64,000 nucleotides of DNA from Spirochaetales bacterium (GTDB lineage Bacteria > Spirochaetota > Spirochaetia > SZUA-6 > DRHE01): the NCBI GenBank assembly GCA_030604195.1, contig JAUVWI010000008.1, positions 1 to 64,000 on the forward strand, written 5' to 3'. This document shows positions 1 to 7,799 of this stretch, one piece after another. Every line of letters starts with the position of its first letter. Position 1 is the stretch's first letter. The notes beneath the pieces were generated by a model. It had not been told where the DNA came from, did no database searches, and saw nothing but the letters and a program-made list of their open reading frames with translations. A program made the translations under genes and the position numbers.

Positions 1-303
1 CTCGGCGCTCGGTATCGCTGGGGAATCGAAGAAGATATTCTGGTTGAGAAACGCTGTGGATACAATTACGAGCACTGTTTCTCCTACAGCTGGAATGCCA
101 TGAAGGGTTATCACTATCTTATGCGAATTGGTCATCTGTTGAACGTGCTTGTGGCCTTTTCTGCCAAGCTCGTCAAAATTGTCAAAGAGAAAGGGCTCCA
201 AGGTTTCATCCGATTTATTCGGCAGACCTTGAGCGGCCGGTGGTTGGACGGCCCGGAGGTGCAGTGGCGTCTACGCCAACCATTCCAGCTACGGCTGTTG
301 TAA
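1..303 (+). CDS. Transposase, C-terminal part (runs off left edge)
   Basis: The reading frame is open from base 1 to a TAA at 301-303, so only the last 100 residues are inside the window. They contain a W-x-I-E-E segment followed by an EHCFSYSWNAMKGYHYLM stretch, the arrangement seen at the C-terminus of IS4-like DDE transposases, where the glutamate after W-x-I is the third acidic catalytic residue. The exact IS family cannot be fixed from this piece. The terminal inverted repeat should lie in the roughly 180 bases between the stop and the broken gene at 480-662. I see no ORF or clear repeat there. Confidence 0.6.
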   Translation, partial: LGARYRWGIEEDILVEKRCGYNYEHCFSYSWNAMKGYHYLMRIGHLLNVLVAFSAKLVKIVKEKGLQGFIRFIRQTLSGRWLDGPEVQWRLRQPFQLRLL

Positions 304-479
304 TTTTTTTCATCCAGGTTAAAAAATGGGATCTCTTATGGGATCAGTACGCCCGGCCGTCGGCGAAATCCATTCTTCCACGTCCAGCAGACCTGGATAA
401 AACCAATTGAGTAATTATTCCAGCCCGCACTGCAGCAAAAACCTATCCCAGCACTCCATAATTCTCCCTCCCGGCCCTA

Positions 480-662
480 TTAAAAGTAATGATGCGTCAG
501 TACTGGCCGGACACCGTCCTCCTTGACAACCAGGAGGTCAACCCCCTCCTCGTCAGGGCCGATCAACTCGACGGTTACCGACTTGATGTCCTCGTTCAAG
601 AGTCTGAGAAGCTGTTTGGCAACCCAGCGCCCTTCGTACCGGTTGCCAAGTTTGTCCGCCAT
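480..662 (-). pseudogene. Interrupted 5' remnant of a last gene of the R-M operon
   Basis: An ATG lies 10 bases beyond the hsdR stop on the same strand. The first ~52 codons read like a real protein N-terminus (ADKLGNRYEGRWVAKQLLRLL, then an acidic G-x-D-x-EGVD stretch) before the frame runs into a short tail and stop. Similar N-termini occur on large predicted ATPase/nuclease proteins of defence islands, but I recognise this only loosely. Its 3' side faces the transposase end at 1-303, so the simplest reading is that an IS inserted near base 500 and cut the gene. The missing part would lie left of the window. Confidence 0.45.
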
Positions 663-672
663 CGGGCCAGGC

Positions 673-3600
673 TCAAAGCCTATTTAGCGTTTTCTCCTTC
701 CGAATCTGCTCGTAGACCTCCCTGAGGAGGTGATGGCTTACAGCCTCCCGGAACTGGTCCTCGTTCATGAATTTCGCGGTAATTTCCTCATTTTGCTCCA
801 TGCGGTCGATGAAGAGGCACTCCAGAGCCTTGCGGAAGACATAGCCGAAGTTCTCCATTGTGTTGGCAAGCGCCGCTTGACGGAGGCTGCTATCGGCCAT
901 CGCATCTTCTCGTATCGCCTCGAAGAAAAGTTGATCGCCTGGTTTGAAATCTGTGCCGAACCGCTTGTTAAGGATATCGATCAGCCTGGACAGCTCAATT
1001 TCATCTCCCCGGGCGATGCCGGTGCCCACCGAGATTGGCCCGGATACCTCATAACGCGCGCCCGGTTCCATGATAATTGATCCCTCTCCTATCTTCTGCA
1101 AGCGGTAGTATTTGAGTACTACGTCGTCGTCGAAGTTGTAGATCGACCCCCGACCACCCCTTGGCAGTTTCGTAAGCAGGAATCGGATGTAAGAGTACAG
1201 CTTTTCCAAATCAGAATCCTGAAACGGGATCACCTGCGCCATAAATGAATAGAGATTCCGGAAGGCCACCAGCGTCTTGCGGAACTCATCTTGGACATCT
1301 TCTTCGAGTTCGTTGTATCGACCCACGGCCGGATCGATGCAGGCATTCATCCGTGCATGGTCGGCAGGTGTCTGATTGGGCTTTGGTTTGTAGAAGACTT
1401 TGCAAAACTCATGGACCTCGGCCTTGTAGTAGACCTGATGGAAATCCAGCTTGGCTTGAATTTCGTAGAGTTGCTGCGGTTCGGCGCGCTCGCCAATGAG
1501 TGTTTGCTCGTAGAACGGCTGAAAAGCCTTGAGAATCTCCTCGGGTTCATTCACAAAGTCGAGAACAAACGTGTCTTCCTTGCCCGGGTGCGTACGGTTG
1601 AGGCGGGAGAGGGTCTGGACCGCCTGGATACCCGCCAACCGCTTGTCCACATACATGGTGTGAAGCAGCGGCTGATCGAACCCGGTCTGATACTTTTCAG
1701 CCACAAGGAGCACCTGGTACTCTTCGGTTCCGAAGCGTTTGGGAAGCTCCTTCTCACGGATGCCCTTGTTCATGCCGACTTCGGTATACTCTACAGCCGG
1801 TGCGTCCGGGTCGATTACGGTACCGGAGAAGGCGACCAGGGTTTTAATGCCTGTGTATCCCTTGTCGGCAATGTACTTGTCGAATGCCTGCTTGTATTTT
1901 ACCGCGTGGAGGCGGCTGGAGGTAACGACCATCGCCTTGGCCTTACCACCCATCTTATGCATGGTGAAGCAGCGGAAGTGTTCAAGCATCACCTCGGTTT
2001 TCTGTGCAATGTTGTATGGGTGCAGGCTCATGAACCGCGCCAGAGCTCGGGCCGCCTTACGCTTGTCCACCCTGGGGTCGTCCTCGATGGACTTGATCAG
2101 CCGGTAGTATGTCTTGTACGTGGTGTAGTTCTGGAGCACATCGAGGATGAAACCCTCTTCGATGGCCTGTCGCATGCTGTAGAGATGAAATGGCCGAGGC
2201 TTACCATCCTCGTCCGGGGTACCGAAAACCTCCAGGGTCTTATACTTGGGTGTCGCAGTGAAGGCAAAGAAGCTGATGTTTGGCTGATGACCGCGTTTGG
2301 CCATGGTCTTGAGGATTTCCTCCTCGTAATCGGTTAGCCCTTCTTCCTCGGCCTTTGCCCTGGCCTCTTCCTTGATTGCTTCGCCAGCGAGCACGCCCTT
2401 GAGCTCGGTTGCCGTTTCGCCGCCTTGAGAACTGTGAGCCTCATCGACAATGACCGCATACCGGCGCATGGGCAGGTCACCCATTTTCTCGGTTACAAAA
2501 GGGAACTTCTGAAGAGTAGTGATAACAATGGGCACGCCCGAGCCGAGGGCCTCGGCAAGCTGGGTCGAGTTGATATCAATTTTCTGCACCACGCCATGCT
2601 TATGCTCAAACTGATAGATCGTGTTCTGGAGTTGCTGGTCGAGGACCACGCGGTCAGTGACCACGATAACCGATTCGAAAACCTTCTCATCTTTCTCGTC
2701 GTATAGCCTGGCCAGCCGGTGCGCCAGCCAGGCGATGGAGTTCGACTTGCCGCTCCCGGCTGAATGTTGGACGAGGTAGTTGTTTCCTGTGCCGCGCTCG
2801 CGCGCGTCAGCCACAAGCTTCCGCACGCAATCAAGCTGGTGATAACGCGGAAATATCATGGTCTCGCGCTTTACCTTCTTGCCCCCGAGTTTCTTCTCCT
2901 CGATTTGAAGGTGAATGAACCGCGCCAGTATATCGAGGAAACTGTGCCGTTCCAGGACCTCCTCCCACAGATAGGCTGTTTTGTAGCCGCCTGGGTTTTC
3001 CGAATTGCCTGCACCGCTTCCGCAGCCCCTGTTGAATGGCAGGAAATGGGTACTCCGGCCCGAGAGGTATGTGGTCATGTAGACCTCGTCCGTGTCCACG
3101 GCAAAATAGACCAGCGTGCGCTTCTTGAATTGGAAGACGAGCTCCGCCGGGTTACGATCGTTTTTGTACTGCGTGACCGCATTTCGCCAGGTCTGTGCGG
3201 TCATAGGATTCTTGAGCTCGACTGTAGCGACTGGGATACCGTTCAGCGCCAGCGTTACGTCCAGCGTGTTGCCGTGTTTAGCCGAGTAGCGAAGCTGGCG
3301 TGTAACGGTAAGGTGGTTGTCCGCGTAAAGTTTCTGCGTGTCAGGGTTCATACCGCTTGCAGGGGCGAAGTAGGCTGCCCGGAAGAGCTTGCCAAAACAC
3401 TTGAAGCCGTGCCGGAGGACAGAGAGACACCCCTCATGCTCAGAGTTGAGCGCCCGGCACAGGTCGTCCAACAACGTCTCCTCAGCTTTGTCTTTCTGGA
3501 TGCCCGCGAGGTACTCCCACTCCTTGGGCTGAGTTTCCCGGATGAATGCGAGCAAGTCCTGCGGGAATAGTCCTCGCTCCGGGTCGAAAGTGTCCCGATC

Positions 3601-3681
3601 GCCTTTCTCGTACCCGCCTGCCGCGGTCAGGTGGTGTTCAATGGCGGTCTCGAATGCTTTTTCGGTATATTGACCCGGCAT
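673..3681 (-). CDS. hsdR: Type I restriction endonuclease subunit R (HsdR)
   Basis: This is the motor and nuclease subunit of a type I restriction-modification complex, which translocates DNA with ATP and cleaves away from unmethylated sites. From the ATG at 3681 the protein has 1002 residues. A PD-(D/E)XK nuclease lies near the N-terminus (D141, E155-L-K157), followed by a SF2 helicase core with Walker A HSAGSGKS (about 306-313), DEAH (413-416), the FTATP motif and a QTLSRLNRTHPGK motif VI. I chose 3681 because its ATG shares one base with the darG stop (TAATG); an upstream in-frame start at 3783 would lie deep inside darG. The frame is intact. Confidence 0.95.
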   Translation of the reverse strand: MPGQYTEKAFETAIEHHLTAAGGYEKGDRDTFDPERGLFPQDLLAFIRETQPKEWEYLAGIQKDKAEETLLDDLCRALNSEHEGCLSVLRHGFKCFGKLFRAAYFAPASGMNPDTQKLYADNHLTVTRQLRYSAKHGNTLDVTLALNGIPVATVELKNPMTAQTWRNAVTQYKNDRNPAELVFQFKKRTLVYFAVDTDEVYMTTYLSGRSTHFLPFNRGCGSGAGNSENPGGYKTAYLWEEVLERHSFLDILARFIHLQIEEKKLGGKKVKRETMIFPRYHQLDCVRKLVADARERGTGNNYLVQHSAGSGKSNSIAWLAHRLARLYDEKDEKVFESVIVVTDRVVLDQQLQNTIYQFEHKHGVVQKIDINSTQLAEALGSGVPIVITTLQKFPFVTEKMGDLPMRRYAVIVDEAHSSQGGETATELKGVLAGEAIKEEARAKAEEEGLTDYEEEILKTMAKRGHQPNISFFAFTATPKYKTLEVFGTPDEDGKPRPFHLYSMRQAIEEGFILDVLQNYTTYKTYYRLIKSIEDDPRVDKRKAARALARFMSLHPYNIAQKTEVMLEHFRCFTMHKMGGKAKAMVVTSSRLHAVKYKQAFDKYIADKGYTGIKTLVAFSGTVIDPDAPAVEYTEVGMNKGIREKELPKRFGTEEYQVLLVAEKYQTGFDQPLLHTMYVDKRLAGIQAVQTLSRLNRTHPGKEDTFVLDFVNEPEEILKAFQPFYEQTLIGERAEPQQLYEIQAKLDFHQVYYKAEVHEFCKVFYKPKPNQTPADHARMNACIDPAVGRYNELEEDVQDEFRKTLVAFRNLYSFMAQVIPFQDSDLEKLYSYIRFLLTKLPRGGRGSIYNFDDDVVLKYYRLQKIGEGSIIMEPGARYEVSGPISVGTGIARGDEIELSRLIDILNKRFGTDFKPGDQLFFEAIREDAMADSSLRQAALANTMENFGYVFRKALECLFIDRMEQNEEITAKFMNEDQFREAVSHHLLREVYEQIRKEKTLNRL

Positions 3682-4733
3682 TAATTGTCTCCCGCCTGCG
3701 GCAACCAGCTGTTCTCCTCCAGTCGTTTCCATGCGATGTGAATGTGTTCGGCACGGAACATCCGTCGCTTCCGTTCGTTCCACTGGTGTATCTTCTTGAC
3801 TGCCTCATCGGCGTTCCGTGCAGGCTCTGCGTCATGGCACGTGACCCAATGGACCGATGAAAGCAGTTCCATTCCGTAAGGCGTCTCAAATCCCGCGATC
3901 AATTCCGCCACCTGTGCCAAACGGCCCAGGCTTTCTTTGTGCATTTCCAGGAACGTATTGGCTTTCTTGACTGCTCCAGGCAGGAGTTCGATCTCTACAT
4001 CTTGCTTCTGTGTGTCGCCATAGCCTCGGATGAAGTGACCCTCCAGAATCTCAAGCACCTTATTGAGATTGTATGCATAGGGTCCGTAAACATGCGCCTG
4101 ATAATTCAGTCGCAAAGGTTCGCCCGCTTCCTGAAGGAAATACGCCAGTTTCTGAATTTCCAACAGTGTCAGTCGGTAAGCCAACTCTGCATATTGGCGC
4201 ATGATCCTGATGAATAAGGCCCGGGCTACGGTCATACGTGTACGTTGCGTTCGCACCGACATGGCCTTGGCGTCTGGAGCTCCGGCAGGCTCGAATAAAA
4301 AGACCCTGACCTCTGGCAGTTCGGCGAACGTCTTCTCGATCATCGACCGGACTGTTCCCCAGTCCAGTCCACCGAGACCGCATCCAAGTGGAGGAACCGC
4401 CACGGATGAAATCTCCAGCTTCTGGACCTTTTCCACCAGGGCTTGCAAACCGACTTCGATGTCCTCCAACCGAGACTTGTCGCGCCAATGACGTTTGGTA
4501 GGAAAATTAATGATATACTTCGGGTTGAACATGGAGCATGTCTCAAAAACTAACATTCTTCCGGGACGGACATCCTTTGCCCTACAGGCACGCTCATAAC
4601 TATTAAAGTTTTCAGGAAAGGCCTTCTTGAATTGCAAGGCGATGCCTTTACCCATGTTACCAACACAATTTACCGTATTGACCAGGGCTTCAGCTTTCGC
4701 CTCAAGCAAATTGCCTCGGGTTATCTCTATCAT
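3681..4733 (-). CDS. darG: DarG antitoxin: macrodomain DNA ADP-ribosylglycohydrolase
   Basis: DarG removes the ADP-ribose that DarT puts on thymidines and also binds DarT. The first ~155 of 350 residues are a macrodomain: N-T-V-N-C-V-G-x-M-G-K-G-I-A (about 19-32) and a VPPLGCGLGGLDW loop (113-125). The C-terminal ~185 residues (LTLLEIQKLAYFLQE, then YQAHVYGPYAYNL) match the kind of C-terminal domain carried by DarG antitoxins and resemble DUF4065/SocA-type folds; that resemblance is inference. Start ATG 4733 has a GGGAGG site 7 bases upstream; an earlier in-frame start at 4760 overlaps darT and lacks a site. It sits between darT and hsdR in one transcription unit. Confidence 0.9.
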   Translation of the reverse strand: MIEITRGNLLEAKAEALVNTVNCVGNMGKGIALQFKKAFPENFNSYERACRAKDVRPGRMLVFETCSMFNPKYIINFPTKRHWRDKSRLEDIEVGLQALVEKVQKLEISSVAVPPLGCGLGGLDWGTVRSMIEKTFAELPEVRVFLFEPAGAPDAKAMSVRTQRTRMTVARALFIRIMRQYAELAYRLTLLEIQKLAYFLQEAGEPLRLNYQAHVYGPYAYNLNKVLEILEGHFIRGYGDTQKQDVEIELLPGAVKKANTFLEMHKESLGRLAQVAELIAGFETPYGMELLSSVHWVTCHDAEPARNADEAVKKIHQWNERKRRMFRAEHIHIAWKRLEENSWLPQAGDN

Positions 4734-4747
4734 GGTCGACCTCCCTA

Positions 4748-5392
4748 TTAGTAATACCAATCCGGTTTAATGCGCACGTCTCGTCGCTTATCCGCCGAAA
4801 AGCGGTTCATAATGTTTTCAACCCTCGTTTTCATTCGTGTGTTTACAACCGCAATCGATTCGATCAGCGACCAATCGCAGAATTCATGAATCATAAATTC
4901 TGCCTGTTTCCGCCGTTGTCGGTCCATTTCGTCCACGTTGTCGGCCCAGTAACGCTGGTAGACCATGTCCCAATCGACCTGATCCAACTCAGACAAATCA
5001 TCATACCAGTCAGTATACGCGGCAATACCGTGTCCGTTCGAGAAAACAAAATTTGTTCCACTACGTTCCACAGTTTGAGCGGTCGAGACCAAATAGATCA
5101 GCGGTTCCTGCCCTTCGTCATAGCCCTCCACACGTCCCGTCTTGAGTTGGAACATCATCGGAGAAAGATAGCCAAAATAGAAAGAAACATAGTCGTGGAT
5201 TACACCGTTCAGCCCGCATGGAATGCGTCTGATCCGGCGCACATTCTGTATATCCAGATTATGAATCGTCTTATATTTCAATCCGTCGTCAGGCGTATGT
5301 TTTGGCGCATGCAAGCCGCCACACAGCAAGCACACGTAGAGATTGTCCACGTGAATGAAGCGATAGATCGGCGTGGGATTCGGTACCGGCAT
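4748..5392 (-). CDS. darT: DarT toxin: single-stranded DNA thymidine ADP-ribosyltransferase
   Basis: DarT (DUF4433) transfers ADP-ribose from NAD+ to thymidine in single-stranded DNA, blocking replication; known DarTG systems act in phage defence. The 214 residues match the usual length. Visible signatures are the start IYRFIHVDNL, the NAD-contacting stretch RRIPCG followed by HDYVSFYF (about 55-73, containing the conserved arginine), and the QAEF segment, whose E165 fits the catalytic glutamate. The ATG overlaps the hsdS stop as ATGA, so translation is probably coupled to hsdS. No inactivating change is seen, which agrees with an intact darG just downstream. Confidence 0.9.
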   Translation of the reverse strand: MPVPNPTPIYRFIHVDNLYVCLLCGGLHAPKHTPDDGLKYKTIHNLDIQNVRRIRRIPCGLNGVIHDYVSFYFGYLSPMMFQLKTGRVEGYDEGQEPLIYLVSTAQTVERSGTNFVFSNGHGIAAYTDWYDDLSELDQVDWDMVYQRYWADNVDEMDRQRRKQAEFMIHEFCDWSLIESIAVVNTRMKTRVENIMNRFSADKRRDVRIKPDWYY

Positions 5393-6729
5393 CAGGCGCC
5401 ATCCTTGCGCACATCGATCTTGCCCGTCACTGCAGCCGAGATGATGGCTGTTCGGTACTCACGGAGCAAGTCGATGGATCTTTTGATCTTCTTAATAAGA
5501 GCGTCAATCCTTGCCGTTTCCCGGTCGAGAAACGAAGCGATGTTGCGCTGCTCATGTGACGGTGGAAGAATAAATTTGCAATCACCGAGTTCCTCTGCGT
5601 TGAGGTGCGGTTGAGCAGCGCGCATCTTGGCCAAATAGATTTGACCCTGAAGAACATACTTGCTAAGTAAAGCATAACCAATGAACTCTGGAATCGCCTT
5701 CTTAATGGTCAGCACAAGATCATAACCTGCGATAGAGCCGGCCCATTGTTCGGGTATGATCGCTGAATCACCGGTATAAGCGCCACTCCGGACAACTATG
5801 ATATCCCTCAGTTTAAGTTGAGGTGCTCGCGACCAAGGTATATCATCTGGATCGACACGCTGAATAGCTTCGGCGTTGATCTTTCCACGGTAGATGTCTG
5901 TAGCCCGGATTAAAGGCAATCCATCGTCCTTCTCTGCAGGTGGTTCTCCAAGGCCATACCGGATTTTCCCAAGGCGCTTCAGTCTGACTACTTCCCAATC
6001 CTCCGGAATCTCGCCCAGCCACTCGACGCCAGAGTCCTTCATCTTGACGTTGGGATTTAAACCCTTGGTTACGGCATGGCTGATGACAGCGGCGCGCTTT
6101 TCCTGAAGGAGTTCTATTTGCCGTTGCTTCTTCTCGATCAGCGTATCGATTCGCTTCGTCTCGCGATCCAGGAAGACCGCAATGGTGCGCTGCTCATCCT
6201 TGGGTGGAACGGGAAACAGACCATTGTCAATACAATACTTGCCCAGACCGTATCGCGTAATCCCCGTAGCGGCGACTCTGAACTGATCATTGATTCCTCG
6301 GGCGCAGAAGGAACGAAACAGGTACTTCCCGTCGACGCGACCTGGGTTGGGCCGAATCTGCGCAAGGTGGTATCCGCAGAGAATATCCCCCTGGGTTCCT
6401 TCAACGTATGCGGCAACCGCTATATCATCCCACGCTTCCGAATCCTTTGTTATCAGCACGTCACCATGGTGCAGTCCAAACTTGCGGATTTCCGCTGGGG
6501 TTGCCGTAGCTTCCATCAGAGAGAGATCAGCTGTGATGATATCCTTGTAGTACACATCGACATAGTTGCAGAGCCGTATTGGTTCCTCGCCATCGACCGT
6601 GTTCTTGTCGACGTTGCTGAACTGCGCGGATGAAATGTACTTCAGTTTCCGAACCTCCCAATGCTCGGGTACGTCACCCAACCACTTGACATCCGAAGGC
6701 TTGTATTCAGGATATGCTCGCCTGCTCAT
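5392..6729 (-). CDS. hsdS: Type I restriction-modification specificity subunit (HsdS)
   Basis: HsdS reads the split DNA target and holds HsdM and HsdR. The protein shows the expected two-fold layout: two target-recognition domains, each opening with a matching phrase (WLGDVPEHWEVRKLK and WLGEIPEDWEVVRLK), and two long helical spacers built on DRET-x-RID-x-LI. The two TRDs differ, so the target should be asymmetric and bipartite. The ATG at 6729 makes an ATGA overlap with the preceding nuclease gene and has GGAGG 11 bases upstream; a GTG at 6738 is too close to that site. The next gene, darT, also starts by ATGA overlap. Confidence 0.93.
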   Translation of the reverse strand: MSRRAYPEYKPSDVKWLGDVPEHWEVRKLKYISSAQFSNVDKNTVDGEEPIRLCNYVDVYYKDIITADLSLMEATATPAEIRKFGLHHGDVLITKDSEAWDDIAVAAYVEGTQGDILCGYHLAQIRPNPGRVDGKYLFRSFCARGINDQFRVAATGITRYGLGKYCIDNGLFPVPPKDEQRTIAVFLDRETKRIDTLIEKKQRQIELLQEKRAAVISHAVTKGLNPNVKMKDSGVEWLGEIPEDWEVVRLKRLGKIRYGLGEPPAEKDDGLPLIRATDIYRGKINAEAIQRVDPDDIPWSRAPQLKLRDIIVVRSGAYTGDSAIIPEQWAGSIAGYDLVLTIKKAIPEFIGYALLSKYVLQGQIYLAKMRAAQPHLNAEELGDCKFILPPSHEQRNIASFLDRETARIDALIKKIKRSIDLLREYRTAIISAAVTGKIDVRKDGA

Positions 6730-7790
6730 TTGCCGCACTTCCTCCCGATAGTCCCCATGATTGCCTCCGGTGCCTTCAGGTGGAATTCGACCTGGTAGAA
6801 CCGAAGCTCGACGTTCTGGACGGTGCTCAACGCGTAGCGAAGGGCGTCGTCCGCCTCGCGGCAGATGATCATCCCATGCACCTGCTCGTCATCTTCGGCG
6901 AGATGCCGCTTGACCCAACCGATGTAACGAAGGAGCTGACCGACGGTCTGGTCACTGGTTTGATTGCGTTTCAGCTCTATGACTAACCAGCGCGGTTCCT
7001 TGCGGTGCTTCGCCAAGAGGTCGATACGGCCCACATCGCATGGATACTCGTACCCGGCCTCATCGTCGCCAGGTTCCTGGTAGAGCCCCCATTCCCTGCC
7101 GAGTTCAATCTGATTCCAGTTGTCGCGCAGGAATTCATGAAGATGCCGTTCCAGGCCGAAGCGCTGTTCGGCAACTGGCGAAACGCCGCCGCTCGGCGGC
7201 AGGTCGCCCGATTCTTTCTGGTCCAAGTACCACCATAGTGCATCCAGCGTCCAGAAATCAATCTGGAGCGTGTCCCGAAGCTGAAGCAGCGTCTGGTTGA
7301 CCTTGATGTACCGCTTGCCGAACGATTCACCCCGGTTGAAATACGGCCAGATTCCGAGCCGCTTCATGTTCGCTTCGGAGCGGTTGTTCCACACGCCGTA
7401 CCGGTCGGGTTGTGTGACTATAAGGACCGCACTGGCCACATTCTTGCCCATGCCCGAAACCATCTCGGTGCTCTTGTCCAGCCGATCCGCTACGGATTGA
7501 GTTTCATCAACAAGCATTGCCAGCGCGTCGCGGAGTTTGTTCATGTCGGCGCACATGCGAGGCCCTTGCCGGTGGAGGCCGCTCCAGTGATGATTGTTCT
7601 CCAGAAGCAGGAAACTGCGGAACTCGTCGGCCGTGATCTCCGCCATATGATCGGGCGAAAAGACCGGTTGGAACCGGGCTATCACGGCATCCCGTGGCTC
7701 TACGATCTCCTTAAAGATGTGCGTGTTATTGAGGCTGGCAACAGCCTCCCGGAGTTTACCAATCACATCTGTAGGAACGGTTTCAGCCAT
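6726..7790 (-). CDS. NucS-like PD-(D/E)XK nuclease-domain protein inside the R-M operon
   Basis: I do not recognise the N-terminal ~210 of 354 residues. The C-terminal part is a RecB/NucS-like nuclease core: GRID with D257, then W-L-V-I-E-L-K with E272 and K274, then GQLLRYIGWVK (about 284-294), the usual Q-x3-Y helix of this fold. All the acidic and lysine residues are present, so it is predicted active. The gene starts 9 bases after hsdM and its stop overlaps the hsdS ATG, so it is made together with the methyltransferase and specificity subunits. It may be an accessory effector or a regulator of restriction. The fold call is good; the role is unknown. Confidence 0.75.
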   Translation of the reverse strand: MAETVPTDVIGKLREAVASLNNTHIFKEIVEPRDAVIARFQPVFSPDHMAEITADEFRSFLLLENNHHWSGLHRQGPRMCADMNKLRDALAMLVDETQSVADRLDKSTEMVSGMGKNVASAVLIVTQPDRYGVWNNRSEANMKRLGIWPYFNRGESFGKRYIKVNQTLLQLRDTLQIDFWTLDALWWYLDQKESGDLPPSGGVSPVAEQRFGLERHLHEFLRDNWNQIELGREWGLYQEPGDDEAGYEYPCDVGRIDLLAKHRKEPRWLVIELKRNQTSDQTVGQLLRYIGWVKRHLAEDDEQVHGMIICREADDALRYALSTVQNVELRFYQVEFHLKAPEAIMGTIGRKCGK

Positions 7791-7799
7791 TTGCGTACC

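Noticed and set aside
730-2337. Plus-strand open frames of up to 348 codons opposite hsdR
   Set aside because: They lie fully antisense to an intact hsdR with all helicase motifs, have no family signature, and are explained by the GC-rich codon use of the real gene.
2764-3570. 268-codon plus-strand frame near the hsdR start
   Set aside because: Antisense to the HsdR nuclease and helicase N-terminal region; no recognisable domain.
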